A DNA stretch of 61,403 bases, from positions 1-61,403 of the forward strand of contig NZ_LXQB01000012.1 in NCBI RefSeq assembly GCF_004421185.1, read 5' to 3'. Below the pieces are notes generated by a model, which was not told the origin of the DNA, searched no databases, and worked only from the letters and a program-made list of their open reading frames with translations. The stretch is from Methylacidiphilum sp. Yel (GTDB taxonomy: Bacteria; Verrucomicrobiota; Verrucomicrobiia; Methylacidiphilales; Methylacidiphilaceae). The position numbers and the translations under genes are program-made. Of this stretch, positions 17,462 through 27,490 are shown one piece after another (positions within the stretch are counted from its first letter, which is position 1; each line of letters opens with the position of its first letter).

Positions 17462-18073
17462 TTATGAACAACCTGCATTATAAGATCGAAGCTGGTCTAA
17501 AAACATGCGACCCTGATCATAAAGCAAATGAATGGAACCATCATTCCAAAAAACAAAGTCACTATTTTCCATTTTCTTTTCCAAAGGCCATTGACTTTCA
17601 ATCCTCATTCTTATTTCTCGTGAAATCAATCCTCTATCCAAAAGTCTTTTGAACTGTACCGATGGAGAACAGCCAACACACAAGACCTTATCAAATTCTT
17701 TTTCGAGTTTTTCCTCGAACAAAAGTGGTATAACAACAATTATACGTTTCCTCGGATTGCTTTTTTTGGCTTCAATAACTTTTATTTTCCACTGTTGGCG
17801 TATTGAAGGATGCGTTAATCTATTTAATGTTTCCAACAACTTCGGATTCTGAAAAACCAGTTGACCTAATACTCTACGATTTATTGTATTATCATTATTT
17901 AAGATTTCTTTCCCAAACTCGTCAACTACTTTTTTCCAATTTTCTCTTCCCGGCTGGAGAAGCTCTTGTGCGATTCGATCCGTATCGATAATTTCAAAAC
18001 CTTCTTTCATAAGCCAATTAGACAAAGTCGTTTTTCCACAGCCAATACCTCCTGTTAGACCAAAATAATTCAT
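17462..18073 (-). CDS. coaE: dephospho-CoA kinase
   Basis: CoaE phosphorylates the 3' hydroxyl of dephospho-CoA, the last step of coenzyme A synthesis. The 203-residue protein starts with the P-loop FGLTGGIGCGKTTLS and has the DTDRIAQELLQPG and VIPLLFEE segments of the family. It lies upstream of rho on the same strand (111 bases). The previous step, coaD, is encoded at 34289-34813 in the same window. Confidence 0.94.
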   Translation of the reverse strand: MNYFGLTGGIGCGKTTLSNWLMKEGFEIIDTDRIAQELLQPGRENWKKVVDEFGKEILNNDNTINRRVLGQLVFQNPKLLETLNRLTHPSIRQQWKIKVIEAKKSNPRKRIIVVIPLLFEEKLEKEFDKVLCVGCSPSVQFKRLLDRGLISREIRMRIESQWPLEKKMENSDFVFWNDGSIHLLYDQGRMFLDQLRSYNAGCS

Positions 18074-18211
18074 AAGTAGTTTAAGATTTTTGAATGGTAA
18101 TCAAATATAAAAATACCTATTTGTTAGCTGAAAGTATCGATGTTTATTCAAAAAACGATTGTTTTTGAGTTATTTTTTTTATTAAAAAGCAATGTAATAA
18201 AGAAATTTTTC

Positions 18212-19114
18212 ATGAATCTTACCGAAGCCTATTCTTATTGTAAACATATTGCTTCCCACTACGAAAACTTTCCTGTGGGTCTTCTTGTTGCTAAAAATCT
18301 TGCACCTCATGTCCATGCTATCTATGCCTTTTCACGAATTGCCGATGATTACGCCGATGAAGGATACTCCTTAAAAGAGAAAGAAAGGGAAGATGAGCAA
18401 AAAAGAAAAAAAAGGCTGGATAGTTTAGAGACATGGCGTGCCTATCTTCTTGACCCCAAGCTTTGCGCTAAAAATCCTGTTTTCTTAGCTCTTCACGATA
18501 CCATTGAAAAATTTCAACTCCCTTTAAACCTTTTTACAGATCTTCTGGATGCCTTCAAGCAAGACGTCCTAAAAGATCGATATGAAAATTTTGAAGAAGT
18601 ATTGAATTATTGCAAAAAAAGCGCCAATCCAATTGGAAGACTTGTTCTTTACCTTCACCGCCAAACGACCGATTTGCAACTGCTTAGTTCAGATTGTATA
18701 TGCACGGCTCTTCAACTCGCCAATTTTTGGCAGGACATCTCCATAGACCTTAAAAAAAATAGAATCTATTTACCTAAAGACGAAATGGAACAATACAAGG
18801 TTAACGAAGCCGAACTATTTGCTAGGCATTTTAGTTCAAATTTCAGAGACCTACTCTCTTTTCAAGTCAAGCGTACGGAGGAGCTTTTTGATAAAGGAAA
18901 GGTTTTGATCGATACCCTTGGATGGCCCTTAAAGCTAGAAATTGCATTAACCTGGTATGGTGGAAAAACCATTCTTGATAAGATTAAAAAAATAAATTAT
19001 AACACCTTAGCTTCCAGGCCAAAGTTAGGCTATAAGGATATCCCCTCGCTTCTTTTCAAATCACTACGGAGGATTTATAGGAAAAGAGCAAATCAAGAAA
19101 TTGCCTTTTTCTAA
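18212..19114 (+). CDS. hpnC: hydroxysqualene synthase HpnC (squalene/phytoene synthase family)
   Basis: In the HpnCDE route HpnD makes presqualene diphosphate, HpnC converts it to hydroxysqualene and HpnE reduces that to squalene. The 300-residue protein has the HpnC-type start (HYENFPVG, then AIYAFSRIADDYADEG with the Asp-rich site) and the second Asp motif (QLANFWQDISIDLKKNRIYLP). HpnD is the main alternative, but the YENFPV block favours HpnC. The start at 18212 fits the family; an ATG at 18140 would add 24 hydrophobic residues. HpnD and HpnE are not in the window; shc and hpnG are at 57589-60350. Confidence 0.82.
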   Translation: MNLTEAYSYCKHIASHYENFPVGLLVAKNLAPHVHAIYAFSRIADDYADEGYSLKEKEREDEQKRKKRLDSLETWRAYLLDPKLCAKNPVFLALHDTIEKFQLPLNLFTDLLDAFKQDVLKDRYENFEEVLNYCKKSANPIGRLVLYLHRQTTDLQLLSSDCICTALQLANFWQDISIDLKKNRIYLPKDEMEQYKVNEAELFARHFSSNFRDLLSFQVKRTEELFDKGKVLIDTLGWPLKLEIALTWYGGKTILDKIKKINYNTLASRPKLGYKDIPSLLFKSLRRIYRKRANQEIAFF

Positions 19115-19191
19115 GAAATTAGTTTATTTCCGTTTGAATTGAGGCTTATGGGAATGCATCCTTCCAAGGTGTCAGAGCAAAGCCTTAACCT

Positions 19192-19968
19192 CTAGCCCAC
19201 TACCACCATTTGTCTAGAATGGGATCGAAAAACCGCAAATTCTCTAATCCCCAGTTTATGCAGCAACGGTAAAAGTTCAGAGAACCCCTTGCCTACTTCC
19301 AGCCATGAATGCGCATCGGAACCAATAGAAATAGGAATTTTCATTTCCACAGCCTTAAAAAGAATTTCTTCGGCCGGATATTGCTCTTTTACAGGTTTTC
19401 TCCAACCTGCTGTATTAATCTCTAAACAAAGATCTTTTTCTTTGATTTTTTCCAAAATAGGTTCGAAATAATCTATTATTTTCCCTTTGGGTCTATAATT
19501 GAAAATTTTAATCAAATCCAAATGCGCCACCGCATCGATAAAACCTTCATCAATCAATTGCAGTAAATTTTTTACATAATCTCGATAAATATCCTCGATA
19601 GGTCTCTTTAAAAAACCTTCTTCAAAACCATTTCTATCGAAAGGCCAGTCTCCTATAAAGTGCACAGACCCAAGAACAAAATCGAGTTTTTCCCAATTTT
19701 CTTTTACCCAAATCAAGCCTGAATGACCGCTGACTGGATCGTTGTCCCTTTCTATCCCTAAGCGAACATTAAGGGTTGGGAATTTCTGTTTCCATTGGTC
19801 GAAAATTTTAAAATCGATCCCTTCTCTATATCTATCATGATCGGTAAAACAAAAATCTACCACCCCTTTTTGGAGACAAGATTCCGCCCAAGGATCAAGA
19901 AGTTTAAAGGTGTAGGGTTGTAATTTATGACCTTGAGGATGCATATGATAATCAGCAAATATTTTCAT
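19192..19968 (-). CDS. PHP-domain phosphatase, histidinol-phosphatase (HisJ) family
   Basis: The 258-residue protein carries the metal-binding motifs of the PHP superfamily in order: ADYHMHPQG, FTDHDRYREG, GIERD, GSVHF, AHLDLIK and GSDAHS. HisJ-type members remove phosphate from L-histidinol phosphate in histidine synthesis; other PHP members act on other phosphoesters, so the substrate is provisional. The start at 19968 places the HMH motif close to the N-terminus as usual; a longer start at 20013 would overlap the upstream DUF192 gene. It converges with hpnC. Confidence 0.8.
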   Translation of the reverse strand: MKIFADYHMHPQGHKLQPYTFKLLDPWAESCLQKGVVDFCFTDHDRYREGIDFKIFDQWKQKFPTLNVRLGIERDNDPVSGHSGLIWVKENWEKLDFVLGSVHFIGDWPFDRNGFEEGFLKRPIEDIYRDYVKNLLQLIDEGFIDAVAHLDLIKIFNYRPKGKIIDYFEPILEKIKEKDLCLEINTAGWRKPVKEQYPAEEILFKAVEMKIPISIGSDAHSWLEVGKGFSELLPLLHKLGIREFAVFRSHSRQMVVVG

Positions 19969-19979
19969 AATATAAATAG

Positions 19980-20459
19980 TCAATTTTTCAAAAGAAGAAG
20001 CAGTTTCTCCCAAGTTGTATCCTTGGGAGTTAATTGATCCCCCGCTAAAAGCTTGTGTCTTTCAAACCATCCTTCGTTTACTTCTAATGCGAATTTGACA
20101 AATGAGGATTGACTAGGGATAGGCGTCAGATCAAAAGGTTTCATCGAATAGATCTCAAGGATCTTTCCTCTCTTATCCATAAACGCTATAGATAAAGGTA
20201 TACGAGTATTCTTCATCCAAAAAACAGCTTTTTGTTCAAAAGGCAAAACAAAAAGCATGCCCTGATTTTCAGGTAGGCTTTCCCGATACATCAACCCGCG
20301 AGCAAGGTCTTTTGGTTTCCATACAACTTCTACCAAAAGATGCTGTTCTGGCAATTTCCCTATCAAATCAATAGTGCCAACTTTTTCCTCTCCTCTGATC
20401 CAAAAAGCTAAAAACAAAGAACTGACTGTAAAAAGAAGCAGAAAGCGATTGCAGATCAT
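19980..20459 (-). CDS. secreted or membrane-anchored DUF192 protein
   Basis: After an N-terminal hydrophobic signal (FLLLFTVSSLFLAFWI), the protein carries the DUF192 fold, with the characteristic ARGLMYRESLPENQGMLFV segment and the FWMKNTRIPLSIAFMD block. The biochemical function of DUF192 is not known; most members are exported. The start at 20459 gives a normal signal peptide and has a purine-rich stretch upstream. An ATG at 20579 would add 40 residues. The next gene (PHP phosphatase) starts 12 bases later, so they are probably co-transcribed. Confidence 0.8.
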   Translation of the reverse strand: MICNRFLLLFTVSSLFLAFWIRGEEKVGTIDLIGKLPEQHLLVEVVWKPKDLARGLMYRESLPENQGMLFVLPFEQKAVFWMKNTRIPLSIAFMDKRGKILEIYSMKPFDLTPIPSQSSFVKFALEVNEGWFERHKLLAGDQLTPKDTTWEKLLLLLKN

Positions 20460-20633
20460 TCTTTTCCCATGCTTCAAAAATTTAAAAAAAGAGAGCCTTG
20501 CGCTTTTTTTCTTGTTTTCATCTATTTTCCATCGGATAACTGGATCATCTTTTAGATGCCTATTCAACCACAAAAACAATAACTTGCTCCTCTGTCTTAT
20601 TGGAATGCCAACTTTTTTATTTTACATTACCTC

Positions 20634-20930
20634 ATGGCTTCGACGCTGACTCTTATTCTTACAGTCTCCAGACAGAGTCAAAAATACGAAGAATTCCTTA
20701 AAAAACTCTTTTACTATAAAGACAAAGGACATCAAATCTATATTTTCTGTCTGGACGAAGGGGTCAGAGAGATAACATCCCTTCTGGCTGCTTCAAAAGA
20801 TTTTCACATCTTTGCCTGCGCCTATGCCATTCAATCAAGAAATCTCTCAACGATTGAATCGGTTTGTTATGGAGGCTTAGGGCTCTTAGCTGACCTCATT
20901 GTCCATAGCGATAAGACCGAATCATTTTAA
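20634..20930 (+). CDS. DsrE/DsrF-like small protein
   Basis: The 98-residue protein resembles the DsrE/TusD fold: an alternating strand-helix start (TLTLILTVSRQSQKYEEFLK), a central helix after VREIT, a strand with a conserved-looking cysteine (HIFACAYAI) and a C-terminal GGLGLLADLIVHSDK like the GLgxL tail of the family. Some members carry sulfur on this cysteine; others are uncharacterised. It is alone on the plus strand and converges with superoxide dismutase, two bases between the stops. The assignment is by pattern only. Confidence 0.55.
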   Translation: MASTLTLILTVSRQSQKYEEFLKKLFYYKDKGHQIYIFCLDEGVREITSLLAASKDFHIFACAYAIQSRNLSTIESVCYGGLGLLADLIVHSDKTESF

Positions 20931-20932
20931 GC

Positions 20933-21568
20933 CTATGGGCAAAAGGAAAGGTTTTTTGCTACTGCTTGCGAATAGAACTCTTCGACTGCCTGCCAATTAA
21001 CCACATTCCAAAATGCTTTGAGCCACTCCCCTCTCCGGAATTGATACTTGAGATAATACGCATGCTCCCAGACATCACAGCCAAAAAATGGCTGATTTCC
21101 ATCAGAAAGAGGATTATCTTGATTGGGAGTAGAGAGGATTTCCAGCTTCCCCTCTTTATTCACAACTAACCATACCCACCCACTTCCAAAACGAGCAAGA
21201 CCTGTAGCCTCAAATTTTTCCTGAAAAGCTTCGAAGCTCCCGAACTGAGAGAGAATGTCTTGGTAGAGTTTTCCGGTAGGTTTGCCTCCAGCATTTGGAG
21301 CCATTATTCTCCAAAAAAAACTGTGATTGACATGGCCCCCTCCATTATTTCTTACAGCTGTCCTTATATTTTGAGGAATAGAATCTAAGGATATAAGTAA
21401 TTCTTCAGGCCTCTTCCTTTGAAGGTCAGGATAATCGGCTAAGGCTTTATTTAAGTTCTGTACATAAGCTTTATGATGTCCATTATAATGACAATCCATG
21501 GTCATGGTATTAATATGAGGTTCTAAAGCATCCAAAGCATAAGGTAATGGTGGTAATTGATAAGCCAT
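20933..21568 (-). CDS. sodA: superoxide dismutase, Mn/Fe family
   Basis: The enzyme converts superoxide to oxygen and hydrogen peroxide. The 211-residue protein has the four metal ligands: His in MDCHYNGHH, His in [10 protein letters not shown], and Asp and His in [12 protein letters not shown]. The GGH context and the TPNQDNPL glutamine resemble manganese-type enzymes, but metal preference cannot be settled by eye. No signal peptide is seen, so it is cytoplasmic. A GGAGA Shine-Dalgarno precedes the start. Useful against oxidative stress in an aerobic methanotroph. Confidence 0.93.
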   Translation of the reverse strand: MAYQLPPLPYALDALEPHINTMTMDCHYNGHHKAYVQNLNKALADYPDLQRKRPEELLISLDSIPQNIRTAVRNNGGGHVNHSFFWRIMAPNAGGKPTGKLYQDILSQFGSFEAFQEKFEATGLARFGSGWVWLVVNKEGKLEILSTPNQDNPLSDGNQPFFGCDVWEHAYYLKYQFRRGEWLKAFWNVVNWQAVEEFYSQAVAKNLSFCP

Positions 21569-21780
21569 TGTCGATCTCCTTTTTAAGTTGAAGAATTTTC
21601 TCCTAAGGAATACTAATTATAATAACGAATTTATAGTAGCATTTTGATTAATAAAAAAAATGTTCTTCAACAAGAAGAAAAATGAATTCTTTTTTTTAAT
21701 TATTTTTTGATATTGTAAACGGACAAAGATGGTATTGGTTTTAAGCATCATCGATACCTCTTGATCTTAAAACTAAGATT

Positions 21781-24231
21781 ATGTGTACGGAACGCAATTC
21801 TATATTGTTTGAAATCTTTAGTATTGTTTGTTTTGGAGCAGCCATTCTACTCATCCTAAGTTTGGCTTCTTTTCATGCAACGGATATTGCTTTTAATCAA
21901 TGGCCTCCTAAAACAGCGATATCCAATGCGGTAGGTCCATTAGGAGCCTACACGGCTTTTTTCCTCTTTATGTTTTTTGGTTTTGGGGCTTACACTGTGC
22001 CCGTTCTTTTGATTACTGCCGGAATAGCCCTAGGTATCCATGCTAAAATCTGCTGGTGGAAAAAAATCCCATTAAGTTTTTTGCTACTCTCCTCCATTGC
22101 AGCCCTTTTGGAATTGCAGCCGTTGCTTGGTAAAATTGTAGAGCAAAATCGAGAAATTTTTACTCCTGGTGGCCTCATTGGGGATATAGTTAAGCGCTTC
22201 TTACTCGTTCGTTTCTTAGGCGAACCAGGAAGTTTGGTCTTGCTCATCATCTTGCTGATCCTTTTTTTTGTGCTTTTGTACGAAACAGAGCCGGTAAGAA
22301 GTTTGATTAGACTCTCCGTTTATCTGAAAGAAAAAATAGAAGCACATCAAGAAACCCTTCTGCAGCAAAAAGGGCTATCTGGTCAGTTAGAACTCGCTCA
22401 TAAGAAGCTAAGTAAGGAAGAGAAAGAAATAGAAAAAGTTTTAAAAAAACAGTCGACTCCTCCTTTAAGTGTGGAGAGCCTCTTTCGAAGAAAAAACGAC
22501 ACCTCTGGGATTTCTGGAATAATTGGCAACTCCAAGGATTTGGACAATGATCCCATACCACAACAGAAGCCTTCTCTTTTTAAGAAAATGAATTTATTTG
22601 CTAACAAAGAAAAAGAGGGGGACAACCAAAACACCTCCTCCTCCTCAAATTCCTTTGAATCCCCTAAGAATGATCCTCTTATTTTCTCCCCATCTTTTGG
22701 AGCAAAAGAAAAGTCTTTTGCAACTATCCTCAAAAATCCTTCCAAGGAGAGCTCAAAACCAGAAAAACTTTCTGCTGAGTCCTCTACCTATGTCTCTCCT
22801 CCAATTTCTCTCCTTCGGCAAAATCCCTATCTTGGGAAAGTCACAGTCCCAGAATCTGAGCTACGCAATCAGGCTCAACTTCTCATTGAAACGCTTGCGA
22901 GCTTTGGTATCGAAGTGAGTCCTGGAGCGATCACTTATGGACCTACGATAACACGCTTTGAACTTTATCCAGCTGCAGGCGTGAGAGTTGATAGAATCAA
23001 AAATCTTCAACGAGACATAGCCCGCTCTATGCGCGCCGAAAGAGTCAATATTTTGGCACCGATCCCAGGAAAAGATAGTGTGGGAGTGGAATTACCCAAT
23101 GCAAAGAAAATCCCAGTTTTTCTAAGAGACATCCTAGAAAGTCCAGACTGGAATAATTCCAAAGCAAAGATTCCCTTAGCCCTGGGTAAAAATGTCTATG
23201 GAGAAGCTCTTATTGCTGATCTTTTCGAGATGCCTCATCTTCTTATTGCTGGAGCCACTGGCTCAGGCAAATCGGTATGCCTTAATTCGATATTGTTGAG
23301 TTTGCTTTACAAGTTTGGTCCATCCGATCTTAGAATCATTCTTGTCGATCCAAAGCAAGTTGAACTTCAAGCCTACAATGGCATTGCCCATTTAATTGTG
23401 CCTGTGATCATTGATTCTAAAAAAGTTCTTAACGGACTGAAGTGGCTCATTCAAGAAATGGAAAGGCGTTATGGCTTGCTGGCAGAAGCTGGAACTAGGA
23501 ATATCATTGCTTATAACTCAAAATTAGATCGCACGACTTCGCCTATTAAAGAAGAAGAAAAAAAAGAAAAACTCCCCTGGATTGTGGTCGTGATTGATGA
23601 ACTGGCTGATTTGATGCAGACAACCCCTGCGGAAGTCGAAGTGGCAATAGCGCGACTTTCTGCAAAAGCTAGAGCCGCTGGTATCCATCTTATCGTTGCC
23701 ACTCAAACTCCGCGAAGAGAAGTGATCACAGGGGTAATCAAAGCCAACATACCCTCGCGTATCGCTTTTCAAGTTGCCAGTGCCCTTGATTCTCGAGTGA
23801 TTCTTGACGAAAACGGAGCTGAGAATCTTATCGGAAAAGGAGATTTCCTATTTCTCCCTCCAGCCACTTCTAAAATGATCCGAGGCCAAGGAGCTTATGT
23901 ATCTGAAGAGGAAGTCTATGAGGTGGTTGAACATATAAAAAGCCTCTATCCTTCTTCGACTATCCCTCAAGTTCAAAACGCTATCGATAACGAAACTAAA
24001 GAATTGGAAATCTCCGAGAGCGATCGAGAACTAATCGAAAAATGTCTTGAAATTATTTGGCAAGAAAAAAGAGCCAGCACCTCCCTCCTTCAAAGAAGAC
24101 TTCGGCTTGGATATAATAGAGCTGCTTGGGTGATGGACCTTTTAGAAGAAAAAGGAATTGTGGGTCCGGAAAATGGGGCTAAGCCTAGAGAAATACTTGT
24201 CGATTTAAATGGCCCCATTCCCCATTTTTAG
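21781..24231 (+). CDS. ftsK: DNA translocase FtsK
   Basis: FtsK pumps chromosome-terminus DNA at the division septum and helps resolve dimers. The 816-residue protein has four N-terminal transmembrane helices (about 1-170), a Ser/Pro/Lys-rich linker, then the motor with Walker A LLIAGATGSGKSVCLN and Walker B WIVVVIDELADLM, and a C-terminal winged-helix gamma domain (TSLLQRRLRLGYNRAAWVMD) that reads polarity sequences. The domain set is complete but the linker is short. It is followed by a RodZ-like gene whose chosen start lies 19 bases after the stop. Confidence 0.95.
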   Translation: MCTERNSILFEIFSIVCFGAAILLILSLASFHATDIAFNQWPPKTAISNAVGPLGAYTAFFLFMFFGFGAYTVPVLLITAGIALGIHAKICWWKKIPLSFLLLSSIAALLELQPLLGKIVEQNREIFTPGGLIGDIVKRFLLVRFLGEPGSLVLLIILLILFFVLLYETEPVRSLIRLSVYLKEKIEAHQETLLQQKGLSGQLELAHKKLSKEEKEIEKVLKKQSTPPLSVESLFRRKNDTSGISGIIGNSKDLDNDPIPQQKPSLFKKMNLFANKEKEGDNQNTSSSSNSFESPKNDPLIFSPSFGAKEKSFATILKNPSKESSKPEKLSAESSTYVSPPISLLRQNPYLGKVTVPESELRNQAQLLIETLASFGIEVSPGAITYGPTITRFELYPAAGVRVDRIKNLQRDIARSMRAERVNILAPIPGKDSVGVELPNAKKIPVFLRDILESPDWNNSKAKIPLALGKNVYGEALIADLFEMPHLLIAGATGSGKSVCLNSILLSLLYKFGPSDLRIILVDPKQVELQAYNGIAHLIVPVIIDSKKVLNGLKWLIQEMERRYGLLAEAGTRNIIAYNSKLDRTTSPIKEEEKKEKLPWIVVVIDELADLMQTTPAEVEVAIARLSAKARAAGIHLIVATQTPRREVITGVIKANIPSRIAFQVASALDSRVILDENGAENLIGKGDFLFLPPATSKMIRGQGAYVSEEEVYEVVEHIKSLYPSSTIPQVQNAIDNETKELEISESDRELIEKCLEIIWQEKRASTSLLQRRLRLGYNRAAWVMDLLEEKGIVGPENGAKPREILVDLNGPIPHF

Positions 24232-24250
24232 TAAAAAGAAAGAAGAATTT

Positions 24251-25333
24251 ATGGAACAGGGAATGAAACAAACAATCGGCCAAAGGCTCCGAGCTGCGCG
24301 CGAGGCCCAAGGTCTTTCGTTACAAACAGTTTCAAAAATAACAAAAATTCTTCCAGAACAACTTGCAGCCTTGGAACAAGATCAATATGACAAAATTCCG
24401 GCTTCGGCTCAAGTTCGTGGCTTCGTAAGAATCTATGCAAAAACCTTAGGCATGGATGAGAGGCCGCTTTTAAATGAACTAGATAATATTTTTGGTTCTA
24501 AGGAAGAAGAAACTGCCTCTCTATTAATGACTCTTCCCGTAAAATATGTGGAGAGACCCCTACAAAAAGAGCCTTTCTTTACACCACAACGAATCGCCTT
24601 TTTCTTTGCTTTCCTTCTTTTTCTTCTCATGTGCGGCATTGGAGTATACAGAATTTATCAAGTCACTTCTTTTCGACATGGCCCAGGCAAAAGCCCTTCT
24701 ACTGAAGAGATGGTTCGAAAAAGTCCAGAGCTTAAACCTCCTATCCTTGAACCTGTTAGGAAAGAACAACCAACCCAAGAAACTCCAATCGATCTTTCCA
24801 AAGTTGGAAATGAAACTGTAAAAAGAGCTACTCCTATCCATCCTATTCCAATTGAAGAATCTTCTCCTCCCTCTCCTCCTTCTTCTCTGATTCCACCCAA
24901 CAAAGAAAATGGCTCTTCATCTGATAATGTGAAGGTTATGAGAGCCTTGCCCGTTAGCCCGGAACCTATCCCTAACATAGAAGATCAACCTAGAAGAAAA
25001 GATGGGACAATAGAGACAAATTCAGACGCAGCAGAAGAAGAGGAGGAGAGTGCCGATGAGCCAGCTGTTTCTTTTGCAGAAAAAAATTATAAACTAGTTG
25101 TTCAGGCCAGAAAAGATTCTTGGATTTTCATTCAAGTCATCGAAGGAGGAAAACCCAGGCAGGTTTTTTCAGGGGTTCTGCACGGAGGGGAACGAAAAGA
25201 ATTTATTGGTCCAAGATTCCAAATTCGTGCTTCCAATATATCTCAAGTTGAATTTATACTCGATGGGAAAAGCGTATCGATTGCTTCAGCGGGGGATTCA
25301 ACTCAAGACATTATTATTCCAAAGACTCCATAA
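24251..25333 (+). CDS. RodZ-like helix-turn-helix membrane protein
   Basis: The 360-residue protein has an N-terminal Xre-type helix-turn-helix (GQRLRAAREAQGLSLQTVSK), one transmembrane helix (about 113-133, IAFFFAFLLFLLMCGIGVY), a Pro/Ser-rich periplasmic linker and a C-terminal beta domain of the DUF4115 type (VVQARKDSWIFIQV). This is the RodZ architecture, a bitopic protein linking MreB to the wall. Identity is by architecture only. The start at 24251 has a purine-rich tract before it; an upstream start would overlap ftsK. Confidence 0.78.
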   Translation: MEQGMKQTIGQRLRAAREAQGLSLQTVSKITKILPEQLAALEQDQYDKIPASAQVRGFVRIYAKTLGMDERPLLNELDNIFGSKEEETASLLMTLPVKYVERPLQKEPFFTPQRIAFFFAFLLFLLMCGIGVYRIYQVTSFRHGPGKSPSTEEMVRKSPELKPPILEPVRKEQPTQETPIDLSKVGNETVKRATPIHPIPIEESSPPSPPSSLIPPNKENGSSSDNVKVMRALPVSPEPIPNIEDQPRRKDGTIETNSDAAEEEEESADEPAVSFAEKNYKLVVQARKDSWIFIQVIEGGKPRQVFSGVLHGGERKEFIGPRFQIRASNISQVEFILDGKSVSIASAGDSTQDIIIPKTP

Positions 25334-25382
25334 TGCTAATTTTTTTTTACAAAACTCTTAAAAGATCCACCAGTTATTTTCC

Positions 25383-26720
25383 ATGAACTCGACTCTTGCA
25401 GGCACAAGCATTGCGATGATCTCCTTGGGCTGCTCTAAAAATCTTGTGGATTCAGAAGTAATGCTAGGCAAACTTCTGGATGCTGGAGCTTCCTTGACGG
25501 CTTCTCCACACCGAGCAGATATCCTATTAATTAATACCTGCGGGTTTATTTTGCCGGCAAAAAAAGAATCTATCGAGACAATTCTGGCTGCTATCCATCG
25601 AAGAGAGAGGGGAGCAACAAAACAGAAAATTGTGGTGACAGGCTGTCTTTTCCAGCGGTACGGAAAGGAACTGTCTTCTTTGCTTCCTGAAGTTGACCTT
25701 TTTCTTGGGCTTGATGAAATTCCAAATATTGATTCTCATTTAAAAAAGTTAATTGATCGCAACGCTCCCCTTTCTGATTCCATTCCATTTTCTCAGTCAC
25801 CAAAGTTCATACCAGATTTCGATCATCCACGACTCAAACTCACTCCTGCCCATTTTAGCTATTTAAAGATAGCGGAAGGATGTAATCATCCATGTACTTT
25901 TTGCATAATCCCAAAAATTAGAGGACGCTACCGGAGTCGTTCGATCGATTCAATACTGAAGGAAGCATCCAGCATGGTGGAAAGAGGAACAAAAGAAATC
26001 ATCTTGGTTTCTCAGGATACGACCTTCTACGGAATCGATCAATCCACTCAGAGAGTTTCTCTATTGGTGGATCTTTTAAGTGGTTTAGAAGCGATACCGG
26101 GTGATTTCTGGATTCGCCTTTTATATACCCATCCTGCCCATTGGACAGAAGCACTCATAGAAAAGTTTAGCTCCTCCAAAAAAATAGCAAAGTATATTGA
26201 TATTCCCATTCAACACATTTCTGATCCAGTACTAGGAAGGATGCAACGCAAAACATCAGAAGCCTACCTTCGAGAGCTGCTATACGAAATCAGGAAGAAA
26301 GTAAAGGATGCTGCCATCCGAACCACCCTTATTGTTGGCTTCCCTGGAGAATCTGAAGAAGATTATCAAAAACTATGTGATTTTATTTGCGAGTTCAAAT
26401 TTGACAGGCTTGGTGTCTTCCCTTACTCTCCAGAGGAAGGGACAAAAGCTGAAAAAATGATTGATCAAATTGGCGAAAAAGTAAAAAAAAGACGCGCAAA
26501 AAAAATTATGGAATTACAAAAAGAGATCGTTAAGGAAAAAAACAGCCTAGCAATCGGAAAGAAATTAAAGGTATTGATTGATCGCCCAGGTTTAGCTAGA
26601 AGTCAATGGGATGCTCCTGAAGTGGACACGCTGGTGCATGTGCCTTTGAGCTTACCCCCTGGTCAATTTGTAGAAGTCAAGATTGTTGATTTCAAAGATT
26701 ATGACCTGATCGCTCAATGA
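25383..26720 (+). CDS. rimO: ribosomal protein uS12 methylthiotransferase RimO
   Basis: RimO is a radical SAM enzyme that adds a methylthio group to an Asp of ribosomal protein uS12. The 445-residue protein has the N-terminal MTTase domain with three cysteines ([26 protein letters not shown]), the radical-SAM cluster motif CNHPCTFC followed by [11 protein letters not shown], and a C-terminal TRAM domain. The [12 protein letters not shown] start is the RimO hallmark and separates it from MiaB. Confidence 0.94.
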   Translation: MNSTLAGTSIAMISLGCSKNLVDSEVMLGKLLDAGASLTASPHRADILLINTCGFILPAKKESIETILAAIHRRERGATKQKIVVTGCLFQRYGKELSSLLPEVDLFLGLDEIPNIDSHLKKLIDRNAPLSDSIPFSQSPKFIPDFDHPRLKLTPAHFSYLKIAEGCNHPCTFCIIPKIRGRYRSRSIDSILKEASSMVERGTKEIILVSQDTTFYGIDQSTQRVSLLVDLLSGLEAIPGDFWIRLLYTHPAHWTEALIEKFSSSKKIAKYIDIPIQHISDPVLGRMQRKTSEAYLRELLYEIRKKVKDAAIRTTLIVGFPGESEEDYQKLCDFICEFKFDRLGVFPYSPEEGTKAEKMIDQIGEKVKKRRAKKIMELQKEIVKEKNSLAIGKKLKVLIDRPGLARSQWDAPEVDTLVHVPLSLPPGQFVEVKIVDFKDYDLIAQ

Positions 26721-26754
26721 GACCGGTGATTTTTAATGAATGCGATAAAAGATT

Positions 26755-27432
26755 ATGCCTCAACAAACTAACTCTTCTCCCAATTTAGAGAAATTCAATG
26801 AAACAGAGAGAATAAAAAAGATTCTATCTATACTGAAAAAGACTTATCCTAATGCAAAGCCTGCTCTTTTTTTCCGAAATCCTTTAGAACTTCTCATTGC
26901 GACGATTCTTTCAGCGCGTTGCACTGATGAACAAGTCAATCTGGTAACCGCCAAGCTTTTTCAAAAATACCATACTGCAGCCGACTATGCGGCCGCCCCT
27001 ATTGAAGAGCTAGAAAATGCCATTCATAGTTTGGGATTCTATAAAACGAAAGCCAAAAATATAAAAAACGCTTGTCAGATTCTTGCTTCCCAATGGAATG
27101 GCGAAGTACCTCCTCAGATAGAAAAACTGGTCAACTTGCCTGGTGTCGGAAGGAAAACGGCTAATGTGGTTTTAGGGAACGCCTTTGGAATTAACGATGG
27201 CATAGTCGTCGATACGCATGTAAGTCGGGTGAGTTTTCGATTAGGATTGACTAAAGAAAAACAACCAGAAAAGATCGAAAAAGATTTAATGCGTTGCATT
27301 CCAAAGGAAAGTTGGACTGAATTCAGTAACCTCATAATTTGGCATGGCAGAAAAAGATGTAAAGCAAGAAATCCAGATTGTCCTCATTGTGAACTCAACG
27401 AGCTTTGTCCAAAAATAGGGGTAAAAAATTAA
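26755..27432 (+). CDS. nth: endonuclease III (DNA glycosylase/AP lyase)
   Basis: Nth removes oxidised pyrimidines and cuts at the abasic site. The 225-residue protein has the helix-hairpin-helix LVNLPGVGRKTANVVLGNAF with the catalytic Lys, the catalytic Asp in VDTHVSRVS, and the C-terminal 4Fe-4S loop (Cys-x6-Cys-x2-Cys-x5-Cys in CKARNPDCPHCELNELC). It lies 34 bases after rimO. Confidence 0.95.
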   Translation: MPQQTNSSPNLEKFNETERIKKILSILKKTYPNAKPALFFRNPLELLIATILSARCTDEQVNLVTAKLFQKYHTAADYAAAPIEELENAIHSLGFYKTKAKNIKNACQILASQWNGEVPPQIEKLVNLPGVGRKTANVVLGNAFGINDGIVVDTHVSRVSFRLGLTKEKQPEKIEKDLMRCIPKESWTEFSNLIIWHGRKRCKARNPDCPHCELNELCPKIGVKN

Positions 27433-27450
27433 TTCCATTTCGAATAAGGT

Positions 27451-27478
27451 TTGACCAAAAATAAGAGTCGTCTATTTT
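27451..27478 (+). promoter_or_regulatory. candidate sigma-70 promoter for the fab operon
   Basis: TTGACC (27451-27456) and TATTTT (27473-27478) are separated by 16 bases, and the -10 box ends 12 bases before the fabD ATG. The message would have almost no leader, and no Shine-Dalgarno is visible before fabD. Confidence 0.4.
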
Positions 27479-27490
27479 TTTCATCTAACT

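Noticed and set aside
20933-21568. Tyr after the first metal His of superoxide dismutase (CHYNGHH rather than HHxxHH)
   Set aside because: The changed residue is not a metal ligand; all four ligands are present.
22398-22745. Minus-strand reading frame inside ftsK
   Set aside because: It is the complement of the low-complexity linker of ftsK, and it has no recognisable motif.
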